From Caprimulgus europaeus (Eukaryota > Chordata > Aves > Caprimulgiformes > Caprimulgidae), in NCBI GenBank assembly GCA_907165065.1, contig OU015530.1:49372465-49436464 (forward strand): a DNA stretch of 64,000 nt, read 5' to 3'. Position numbers and translations under genes: made by a program. A model generated the notes under the pieces. It did not search any database. It saw only the letters and a program-made list of their open reading frames with translations, and was not told the DNA's origin. This document shows positions 12,724-23,900 of this stretch, in pieces (position 1 is the stretch's first letter; every line of letters begins with the position of its first letter).

Positions 12724-13275
12724 GTGATTGCCCCTCTGTACTCGGCACTGGTGAAGCTGCACCTTGGATATTGTGTTCATTTTCGGGTCCCTCACTACAA
12801 GAAAGACATTGAAGTGCTGGAGCTCATCAAAAGAAGAGCAACGAAGCCGGTGAAGGGTCTACAGCACAAACGTTCTGAGGAATGGCTGAGGGAACTGGGA
12901 TTGTTTAGTTTGGAGAAAAGAAGGCTGAGGGGGGAACTCGCTTTCTACAGCTACCTGAAAGAAGGTTGTAGAGAGGTGGGTTTCAATCTCCTCTCCCAAG
13001 CAAAAAGCAATAAGACAAGAGGAAACGGCCTCAAATTGCCCCAGGGGAGGTTTAGATTGGATATTAGGAAACATTTATTCACTGCAAAGGTTGTCAGGCA
13101 TTGGTACAGGCTGCCCTGAGAAATGGTTCAGTCACCATCCTTGGAGGTATTTAAAAGACAAGTAGATGAGGTGATTAGGGACATGGTTTAGTGGTGGATT
13201 TGGCAGTGTTAGGTTTACAGTTGGACTCGCTGCTTTTAAAGGTCTTTTCCAACCAAAATGATTCTATAATTCTAA
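12724..13275 (+). mobile_element. CR1 LINE 3' end, tandem copy B
   Basis: This 5'-truncated CR1 begins at GCCCCTCTGTACTCGGCACT and runs to the terminal ATTCTATAATTCTAAG at 13260-13275. It covers the last part of ORF2 plus the 3' UTR. The longest open frame in the window (12658-13119) lies mostly here and contains [30 protein letters not shown] and RFRLDIRK, all standard CR1 ORF2 C-terminal words. Its Met lies in copy A's 3' UTR, so it is a relic and not a host gene. The copy starts at about the point where copy A's internal deletion begins. Confidence 0.9.
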
Positions 13276-16200
13276 GATACCTGGAAGATGTAGGTCTGGA
13301 AAAAGCACAGTCTCATGATGGAGCTGATGTTTTTGGTTACAGCTGAGATTTTTCTGAAATAAGTTTTTTTTTTTTTATTTCCCTGTGGCAGCAAAATATT
13401 GGTTTGAATTTTTAAATTTGTCCCTGCCCTCCCCTTTAAGCCATTATATCTGCTGACATATTTCTGCAGACTGAAAGAACAAACCCAGAAGCAATCATCT
13501 GTTTTAACCACCAACTCTGGATAGGCATAAAACCCCATTGCTCTGGGCTGGTAAATGGTGAAGTGCAATATTAGCTCACTCATATTTCATCTCGCTGAAC
13601 ATCCTCCTCTGACAGTGATTGGCTGCAGATATTTGAGGGCTTCAAAATTCTTGTATGTTACTAAAGAAAAAACTATTTGTAATTCATAGAAGCAACTAAA
13701 ATACTAATGTCACAGCAAAGAAGCCATGACTTATGATGAAATAGGAAGAAAGATGAGCAATAATTGCAACTAGTCAGCATAGGCATTGTTCCTTTAAAAG
13801 TCCTTTGTAGGTCAATGAGATTTGGTCTCTTAAATTGTCTATGAATATTAGAAACATTTGTTTTTTTTAATATTGCCTTTCCTGAAGCAAAAAAAGTCCT
13901 TATTATTCATAATGACTCTGGAGTTCTCTCAGGAAAATTATATAGCACATTCCTGGGATAGCTGTCATGTTTTTAATTAAAATAACTTCTACTATAGTTA
14001 ATAGTTTCTTCTTTCAGCGAAGGCTTCCAAAGCTCTTCGTGAACACCCCTCGGCATCCCTCAAAGGAGCCTGAGTTATTCTGAAGTAGAGCCACAGCTGG
14101 AAAAAGTTCTGTATTTCCAAGGACAAGCATTGCCCTCATGCCAGAGCCCAGGGAGAACACTTAGTCCCCTGCTCACTCCATCAGAGGACACTTTTACCTT
14201 AATACTAATTATTACCACAGTATAGTGAAAATGGAACCTGGATCTAGTATTTTACCCTAACGTTTTTTGGCCTATCAGGTGTAAAGGACAGTTTTCTTAA
14301 TAAATGAAGCTAACTGGTTTCTTGAAGTAACACTTGTAACTGATCATATGCGTGCTAGTGATAAATTTCATAGGAGGCTTGGTTTAGGTTTTCATAAAAA
14401 CAGGGCATTGGGCTACTGTCTCACCCTCACTTTTCATAATATCACATAGACATTTCCATGGTATTTTCTGTTTTCTTACTTTGGTTGTATCACCCCTGAT
14501 TCTCATTATGAATTTTTCATATATTATGTGTTTGTGCTTTTAATGGAAAACATCAGTACCTTCTGGTTTGGGTAAAGAAACAGATGGACTGATTTTGCTG
14601 AAGTGATGATGTTGTGGAAAAGTACAGGAAAGTTTAAGATCAAAAATGAATCTGCCATGGATCCATTTCATATCCTTTTTGGCACCCCAATATTAACTGT
14701 GATCCAGCTGTGGAAAGGACCCAATTATTTGCTCCTTAATCTTTTGCAAACTAAGTTCCTGGAAGCTGCGTTCCATCTGCCTTGAAATCTGTGTGTTGGC
14801 TTTTTTTTCATTAAGAAACGCTACAGTCTCTGAAGATGGACAGCTTTGGGATGCAGAGTGACTATGCCATATGATACACCACTTGGCTGTTAGACAAGCT
14901 GTTTCTTTATGGACATTATACTTAGTAGATAATCTAATACATCCATTTACCCCTTAATTTTTTACATTGCTGTTAATTAGTATCAAATTCTGGCTGCATT
15001 GAAATGTTGCTCTTGGCCCAATCTCCCATTGCTGACTCTGGGATATGTTTCATTTTTAATGTTCTATAGCGAATTTTTATTACTATAATAAAAAAGGTAT
15101 TTTTTCTATTTAAAATGGATTTTAATTTTTTTTTTTTTCTTTCTATATAGAAGCAGTGACAAGGCTGGCACTTAAGAAAAAATTTGTTTGAAGTCTAATA
15201 TTAGCAGAAAAGTGGTGTTGTGATCCTGCCAAAAGAAGTATGCCAGTATACTTTAGATGCTGCCCCAAAACAGTTTAGCAGGATCCGGAGTGGCTATACC
15301 TTCCTTACCTGTATTCTGTTTGCTATCATTGCTATGGAGTGTTATTTTGGACAACACATCTTTTTGAGACACTCTTGGATTATTCACTAACTCTCTGGAA
15401 AGCTGGCTACCTGCAGTAAGCATAAATTGTAACAGGTGTTTTTCTAAAAATATTTTAATCAGATTTTTGCCCTATTAATTTTGGAAGAAGCTGAGCTCAC
15501 TGAAGAACAGGACTCACTGCTAACATACATTGCATACACATCCTGCTGGAGGACACCTAGGTATCTCTTTGGGTTAAGGAGGAGTGTTAAGGTTTTCTCT
15601 CCCTTACTCTCAGAGACCTAAAAAATGTTCCAGGTTCTCCCAAAAACAGGTTGCCAGGCAAATAATGCAAATCTGAATTAGTTTTACTATTTTGCTTCTG
15701 TGTTCCTGTTGAAGAAGCACATCCATCTAAACGAGGCAGCATAAACATGAAACAGAGTGGTTGGTCTTAATGTTACAGCTTATGTGAAAAGAAATCTTAA
15801 CTGTCAAAGACTTCAAAGGTTGAGCATCTGCTGTATCATGTACTGCCTGCCTCTGTGGGGGCATTCAGGGCAGCATATTCCAGAAAAGCAGCAATAAGAT
15901 AAAGGTACTACTGAAGTTAGAATCCTTCCTTCGTATCTCAGAAGGTTTACACTTAAGACTAACTAACATGTCACTAAGTCCATCTATGTTTCCCTCCCCT
16001 AAGCTTTCCATCCCCCCATTTTAAGTCTTTCTCCCATTGAACATGTTTTTTTTTGTTTCTTTTTCTATTACAGTGAAATCTGAGCACCTTTTAATTTTCA
16101 CTGTTTGTGTTCTCTCTCTCTGGTAGATAAAGAATTAATGTTATCCTCATTTTACAGATGGGACATGGAAGGACTAAAGGGTCAGGTTCACAGAGATATG

Positions 16201-19200
16201 TAAATTTATATTTCCATTTATTTCAGTGGCAAGTATTGTACATATATAAGATGCTTAAATATGTTTTTGGTCACAGACCTTAGTGATTAGCTGAGATTTT
16301 ACACAAAATCAGTAGTGGCACAGGGATCTGAATCCTTTAGTGTTCTTTGAGTTTGTATTTTTTGTGTGTGTGCTTGCTGGGATTGTGTGAATTCTAAGCC
16401 TTCCATTCTCCCCAAGCTAGTTTTAGCATAATGGGACAGAGGTGGAAAAAGCTGCTTTGATAGCTGTTTGTCTTGGGCGTTATAAAACACAATTTACTTT
16501 AAAGAGGCATTTACAAGTGATCTTGTCCTTGCTGGGAGATGGCGACTTCTGTTGCATCAAAAACTAGAGGAGATACAGCTTCAGGACAGAAGTAAATTCT
16601 CTGTACTGTTAAAACAATCAGTATCAGAAGAATTGAAGGGGGCATGAGAGGAAAGCACAGAGTAGATAAAAGCATTAGTTTCTGAATATTTATAATGCTT
16701 TTGTGCTATTTCACAATTGAAAAAAAAAAGGAGGTGGAACCTGTGGTCATAATTAAACTCTAATTCTCCGGGTCAGAGTGTAAGGTGGCCTGTGCACGCT
16801 ATCTGCTTTGCAGCACAACATATGGTGTGATTGATACCGACTCTAAAGAGCAGTCCTCATACAGCTGTAATGATGGGGATGTGAATAGAAGATCAGTTCT
16901 CTAGGGAAAACTATAAATTTAACATTGGGGAATAAAGTGAATACAGTATCAATAAAAAGATATTGCTGCTATTTTTGTCACTTGTGCAGCAACACTCACA
17001 GTATTGACAATAACGTGCAGGTCAAAACACCTTCCAGAATGTGACAAAGAACTGTTACTCTGTTCTTCAGTTTCACCAACTGGGAACACAGATCTGATTT
17101 TAAAATAAATAAATAAGGTCTCATGCTTCCACTTTGATGTAAGGGCTCTTGATAACGGCATCAAAGGTTACTTGAATTAATTCTGGAGAGGAATGTAAAT
17201 AGCAAAATGTAGGATAACAGGATAATTTTATTGATTGTTACAGTAAGGTTATTTTCTCCCCCTGCATGAAAGAAAATACTCTTTTCTGTGTTAAATATAA
17301 AAAGAAAGAATAAAGGAAAGTCTGTTTAAAAAACAATATAGAAAAAATAGTGGAAAAAAATATGTAAAAAGCTGCTTGCCACCAAGTATATGGTCTCTGA
17401 GTTCAAGAAGATAATATATGATGCAGGGCTACTGATTTAGATTGATGTTGCCTTGCTTCACAGAGGAACATTTTTTTAGTCTTTTCTCTTGAAGGATAAA
17501 GTTAGAGATAATTACTTATTCAGTATCTAGATCTTTATAGTACTTCCATTTCTGTGATGACACAATTGTGAAAAGCGAAAAAGTGAAGCAGACTTTTCTT
17601 GTGTACATGCAGATTAAGCAGATTCTGCAGGTTTTTGTTTGTTTGTCTGTTTTTGGTTTTGTTTTTTTTTTAAAAAAAAAACCAACAAACAACTATGAGT
17701 GCAAAAATAAATAAATAAATCCCAAAACATAGAATTGTGATTCTTTTAACCAAACTCTACAGTATTACCTTAGTGTTTAGAAGCTCTACATACGGACTTT
17801 GTTATGATTACTACAGTACAGAATCAGTAAAGACTGCTTCTGGAGAACCTACAAGAGACAACAGAAGAGACCATGAGTTAAGCATAGAGAAACTACAAAA
17901 CAACCTGGGTTGTATATAGACAGTAATTTTGCTATGGCAGGGGCTCTACGGAGACGAGGGAAGGGTGATATGTCTTTGCAGGAGCCCTGTGGATATGAGG
18001 AAAGGCTATGTCTTTGCACGAACAATTCACTTTGTCAAGACATTCAGCTTTAGGCAAGAATATTTGATACTTCAAATCTGATATATACAAAGGCATTTTC
18101 CCCCAGTTCAATCACTTCTGTACTTTCCAAATGATTGGTGAAAGGAAATCAGTAGATTCTACCCGGGGTTTCTGACTGATTTTTCCTTCCATTGAAAGTC
18201 CAGGAGAAAACTGAGAACTTAGCTGGGGATTTTAATGGTGAAAATTCAATACTGCAGCCTCGTTACCATTCTTTTATGGATTTATTTCATTCAATATCTT
18301 GATATTACCACTTACAGCATTAAAATTGTTTCAGTTTATTAAACTAAGTGTTTAATAATGTTTAGTTGGAGAAAATCAAAAGTGCATGCTAATGTCACTG
18401 TATTGACAACCCTTCATCCTTGCCACTGAACTGCCTGTATTAATGTTACCATTCAACAGGAGGTTCTCTAAACGTTTGAAGTTGAAGCCATAGCAAAGAG
18501 ATTTTTGTCAGGTCACTGCTGCTTAATTAGGCAATGTTGCTTTCTACAATTCTACCCAGTAGTTGTACTCTTTAAACAACAGGCTTTACCAGTGACTTGT
18601 GTAAATTATGACTTGTGGAACATGGTCTCCCAGTCTGAGTATTTCTAAAATTTCAGTATATAGACATTCAAAATAATTGTAAAAGTCTCCTTTTCAGTTA
18701 AAAAACTGGCAGTATAAAGAAGAGTTTTGATTTGCCTAGTTTTGTAACATGTTTGCACATATTTTTCAGAAATAAAACCTATATGTTGCTAACTATGTGA
18801 CTGAAGCTTGATTGACAGACCAAAATATTTTTAACTACAAATCCTAAATCTAATTTAAATCTAATTTCGTCTGTTCTCAAGAAGCTCGACTGATTAGAGG
18901 CATTTAATTTCATTGCCACGCAATGAATATGATCTTAGTGCCACATTTTTTTTAGCTGGCTTTTCAAGGCTAATAGTAGAAATGAAGCTTGTAGTCCTGA
19001 AGGGAGACAGAAAGTTACATAGTCTTCTGAGTATAAGACTTCACTGTCTCGTCCACAAATAACAATGACAAAATATGAAAAATAAGACAGCTTAGTGCCT
19101 GATCTCTTTTAAAAATACACTGTGAAACTAACTAAATAAAAGTTCTCATCATCATAAGAATGAGTGTCAAGATAACATCTATCAGAAGAACAAATGTTTT

Positions 19201-20049
19201 AGTGAGGATGGTAAGAATGCAACTCTCTCATCTCTGGACTAACCAGCTTCATTTTACTGCAGGTGATCTGAAGTCACTTATTGTCATATGATTTGGGTGG
19301 TATGGAAGCAGTTAAAGTTAAGTTAATATCCTTTTGAGTGATGTATGCTTTGGAAGAAGAGGTAATACAATTTCTGTAATAGCTGATATACTCGGAAAAA
19401 AATGACAAGTTTCTGACATGTCAGCCTTTCTTCTGAAGTATAAAGGGCAGGAGTTGAACAGGCATAGAAGCTGAATTGATGTGCCCCTAGATAAAGGCAC
19501 ATTGTCAAGGCACTTAAGGAATTATGTTCTGCTATTTCCCATGCACTACTCATTTTGTGGGTGAGGTATTAGTCTTTAATGTTGATGGTCTGTTAAAAGT
19601 AACATGAATTTCTAGGGGAGAAGGAATGGCTCTGTGTGTAAGTGTTGGGGAAAAAATATTTCTGTACATGGAATAATAATGCAATTTGCAAATGGATCAA
19701 AGAAATGTACTGGCCCTTATAAATCTGCGTACTTTGTCCTGGAAAGTGTGAAAATTCCTATTTCTTATTGGTTCATCTAAATCAGTATCTTATTGCTGGC
19801 AGTGCCAGGGCAAGATATGTGAAAGAGATGTTGGAGGTTCTGTAGATTCTGTAATTTGGATGTTTTTCCCTCTCCTGTATTAGCTAGCAGTGGAACAGTG
19901 CTGCAGGGTACCTCTCTCCTATACTGCAAAAAAAGTCTGTTGCTCCTGTATGATATAGCTTTGGATATCTTTGTATTTACTCAAACAAATGCCTAAAATG
20001 AGTGTCCTATGGGGATCTCCATTAAGTCAAGTGTCGATGAGTCCCTCTC
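13276..20049. other. Intronic unique sequence
   Basis: Mostly unique AT-rich DNA. It holds a possible MIR-like relic at about 16135-16195, AAAT-rich short repeats near 17100 and 17706, a T-run followed by an A-run at about 17660-17681 that could fold back, and a GC-richer patch at about 14018-14220 after an acceptor-like TTTCTTCTTTCAG. I see no supported gene. Confidence 0.5.
16135..16195 (+). mobile_element. Possible MIR-type (CORE-SINE) relic
   Basis: TTATCCTCATTTTACAGATG (16141-16160), followed by GGACATGGAAGGACTAAAGG and CACAGAG, resembles the well-known MIR segment for ATCCCCATTTTACAGATGAGGAAACTG. Only about 60 bp align by eye, and the tRNA-derived head and the tail are not visible. A chance match is possible. 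Confidence 0.3.
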
Positions 20050-20443
20050 AAAGACTGAGTGTGCTGGGTCTATTTAGCCTAGAAAAGACTGAGAGGGGAC
20101 CTTATCAGTATTTATAAATAACTAAAGGGCAGGTTTCAAGAGGATGGGGCCAGACTCTTTTCAGTGGTGGCCAGTGATAGGACAGGGGGCAATGGGCATA
20201 AGGTGGAACACAGGAGGCTCCACTTAAACATGAGGAAAACCTTCTTTACATTGGGGGTGACAGAGCACTGGGTCAGGCTGCACAGAGAGGTTGTGGAGTA
20301 TCCTTCCCTGGAGATACTCAAAACCTACTTGAATGCAGTCCTGTGCAACTTGCTCTAGATGAACCTGCTTTGGCAGGGGAAGTTGGACTGGATGATTTCC
20401 AGAGGTTCCTTCCAACCACTGTCATTCTGTGATTCTGTGATTT
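20050..20443 (+). mobile_element. CR1 LINE 3' end
   Basis: This 5'-truncated CR1 in the host-gene orientation begins near GGGTCTATTTAGCCTAGAAA (the GLFSLEK region). It continues through GGAGGCTCCACTTAAACATG and the 3' UTR block GAAGTTGGACTGGATGATTT, and ends in the diagnostic tail TCATTCTGTGATTCTGTGAT at 20423-20442. It is a different CR1 subfamily from the tandem pair, judging by the [13 protein letters not shown] wording. Open frames here on both strands are relics. Confidence 0.9.
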
Positions 20444-20906
20444 ATGTACTTGACGTGGTTTTGTTGGGTTTTTTTAACATAGTATTGTAAGGATGGGCAC
20501 TGCCTACCCATTGCATTAGTTCAGCTCAGGCCTTCAATAATTTTTGAATTTCATTTTGGCAGAAAGGCAAGGTCTCAAATACATTCAGTACCTGTGAGTT
20601 TTGTGGAAATTGGTGGCTGGGTCAAGGAAAGACTCCCAAGTGAATACTCAAACTGAGGGAGAGACCAGTCAATGGTTTGGGTGATGTGTTTGCACAGTAC
20701 ACAGATATTTTCAAACCATCCACAAGATGTAGGGAGGCAGCTGAAAGAGAATGAACATGAAGAAGAGGAGCAAATGTAGATAAGAAATAGAGATCCTGAG
20801 GGAGGATCTATGGTGACATAAGGAGAATGAGATCAAATTGTAGGAGAAAGCAGCAGAGAATCCTTGAAGGGAGTTGGTATATATGTGTAGGTGGGACATG
20901 TACCTG

Positions 20907-20924
20907 AAAAAAAAAAAAAAAAAA
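20907..20924 (+). repeat. Poly-A tract (18 A)
   Basis: An uninterrupted A run, about 460 bp after the end of a CR1. CR1 does not end in poly-A, so the two are unlikely to be related. Confidence 0.9.
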
Positions 20925-23900
20925 GGCTTCATTAGTCTTTATTCTTGCTTACAGCAACTTGCAAAATATGCTGTTAAATATATGTTCATATTCTGTATTC
21001 TGAGACAGTTTGCTTCCCTTTGGAACTGGTACCCTTTCATAACATTTCCTCTTTCCCTCTCCTCTGCCCCAGGCTGAGAAGAGCCATTCCAGTCTCTCCA
21101 TCAAGATGCTATTTTTTAAATAGTTCTCAGTATCTGGTGTTGAGCCTGTTCTACCTTTGGTTTTAGATAAGCAGGGCAAAGCTATTCGGAGTATTTAGTG
21201 GGGGCATTCAGACATTTTAATGTTTTCATGCTGCTCCTCAGCTTTTTTTTTTTATTGTCCATAGTTGCAAATTGAGAAGTTTTCAATTTATTTTACAGTC
21301 CCTTCCACCCCCCAAAAAAGAACAGAATTAAGTTGGTTCCCAGCAAAGTATAGACCAAGATTATTCTGTCCAATGTATAAAATTTTATTTTTTCAGCAGT
21401 TAACAGTTTTCTCACATTCTCACACGTTGTCAAGAATTTAATTCGCCACATTCTCTGATTTTGCTTAATCTGAAGATATTTATTACTTTGTGAATATACC
21501 CATACCACCTGTCACACCCCCTTTATAGACCATTATTAAATAATACAAATATCCTGAGGGACCTGATATGTAATCAAGAAAGAAATAGAATTATTATTTA
21601 TATCATTGCAACTGTAGGAGGAAAAGGGAATTCTCCTTACTGCTATTTTTAACTTAAATATCAACATTTTACATAACACAAATGTTTATTGGTAGGAAAT
21701 GAAAAATTTATTGATTTAAATGTTTAAATAAGCAGCAGGGAAGAAATGCTTGCATGTGATTAAATGTGATTAGAATATTTTTGGTCAGTCATTTATTGAA
21801 TTTACTCTCCTAAAATCAGAGTTGTCACTACCTACAGTCAAGGAAATAGGTGGGTGGCAAGTGTGTGGCAGTCATAACTGAGGGCTTATAAGAGGTGGTG
21901 GACACTCCCCCATCTCCCCAAGCTGCCCAGTTCACCTTTTATTGCTGTTGCTAAAATTGTCCTGCATGTGGAAACCTCTTGGAAACGGATATTGGTAGGA
22001 GTTTTCCGACCAGTATGACTGCAGCTGAGATCCACTGTGCCAGTGGGAAAAGAGAATTTAACCCCTATTCATATAGCTTCTTTCTTACTAAATGAAGACG
22101 TGCTTTGTGAAATAGAATACACTTGACACTGTATTTACCATTCATGTCTACTATGAACAGAATTATTTTATAGACAGACACATTGTTCTCTCACATATTA
22201 ATTTTTTTAAATGCATTTCACTTCTGCTGACAAGCCATTAAAATTCAACATTTAAATGTCACACTTTGGCATGTAATTTGCTGTCATGAAAACAACTATA
22301 GATTTATTTTCTGCTGAGATTCTCGTTAAGTATTGAGCAATATGTCAAAACCAAAAAGTGTCGTATTTTCTTAAAGGAAGAAAAAGGAGAAATCCCAGAA
22401 CAGTATGTAATATTAAAAATTGCCTGCACTAATAGGAAAAGATTCAACTACATTGGTTTGGTTGTTTTGGGTTTTTTTTTTCCAATATGGAAAAGGCAAT
22501 ATAATTGTTCTGGAAAGTTGGAATTTTTATATAATTCTGAATAGGTCAGACCAATAAAAATATAAAAGTCAATTATTGAATAGGAGATCACCAGTGATAA
22601 CCTGAAGATGCTATATAAAGCAGTTGGTTTGTTGCTGTTCCTTTTAATATTTTTTCTTCTTTCTGATTCTGTTTAAACATTAAACCAATAATCCAGCATG
22701 GCTTTAAAGAGGAGTGTGCAGTTTCAGGCACAGATGCCACTGTGGAGTATAATGTCTTGATCCCCTCTGGATTTTAAAAATGATAGACAACTTTTGCAAG
22801 AAGAAGAATAGAAATTTCAGTGACTGACACAAACTCAATTTGGACAATTTTCTTTCCTAAATTCCTCCCACACCGTACAAAATCCATTATGCTTATTTAA
22901 TCGTTGTCCTTATCAGCTGTTCAGTTTTGCTTTATACTGTCAGACAGACACTGTATTCCAGCCCACATAGGGTAACATATTCATAAAGCTATAATTTTCC
23001 AGTGCTTTCATACTAAAACTTGTTAGTAACTAATAAAAATAATTTTGTGCTTAATACTTTTTGATTTAGTATTTTTTATTTAAAAAAAAATCCAGCTAAT
23101 AGCTTATTTTTCTTTCCCACATTATCCATAGAAATTGCTTTTATTCTTAACACTAAAATATATATGAAGTGAAACCAAATAGCATATTTGTTATTTTGAA
23201 ATATTTTTACTGTAAACTATTCTCAATAATGTGCAATAACATATTTAATAACAGAAAATTTGATTACTTTCTTAGATAAATGTTATATTATCTTACAGGC
23301 TTCTGTAAAGTTCTCCCTCAAGTGATTTCTTATTTTTTCTCTTCTGTTTTTCATTTTTACTGGAACTATAACAATATGCCTAGATTTAGTGTGGCTACAC
23401 AACAGATTTTCACATGAAAAGTACTCTGAAAGATTTTTAGTAACATTTTCTTTCTGTCAGGTTACCCTTTCAAATAGCCCTTTTAGAAAGTCTGTTAGAA
23501 TGTGTGTGTCTAGTGTCAGGAACATCAGGTACTGGCAGGGATGGGCAAGCGTTCAAAATGACCTGTCATTGCAAGAGGGAAGTGGTAAAGAACTTTATAC
23601 TGCTTTGAAAGAAACTTGTCTGTACTAAGGACTCTAAGAGCTCGTTTATGGAAAAATTGGGGGGGGGCGGGAAATGCACATCTATAAAAATTTTTAATGT
23701 TTTATTTTGAATATAGAAATTTTTTTTAAAATAAAACTAATACTATGGCAATGGTTGTTATACAAAACTCCCAACTTAGATTTTGCTTTTAAAAGACCTT
23801 CCATACTCTGTTACAAAATCAAATATTAAAGAGAGAACAAAACCTGCCTTATGTAAGGAGAGATGCCTCTGTTATACAGGCACGTCAGCTCGCTGTTGAG

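Noticed and set aside
14018..14220. Cryptic exon after TTTCTTCTTTCAG
   Set aside because: The acceptor looks good, but the phase-1 reading frame that PTPRN2 needs hits a stop after about 20 codons, no strong donor follows, and the peptide does not match PTPRN2.
20907..20924. Poly-A tract as the tail of a processed pseudogene
   Set aside because: The upstream 400 bp contains no recognisable gene copy, and there is no visible target-site duplication.
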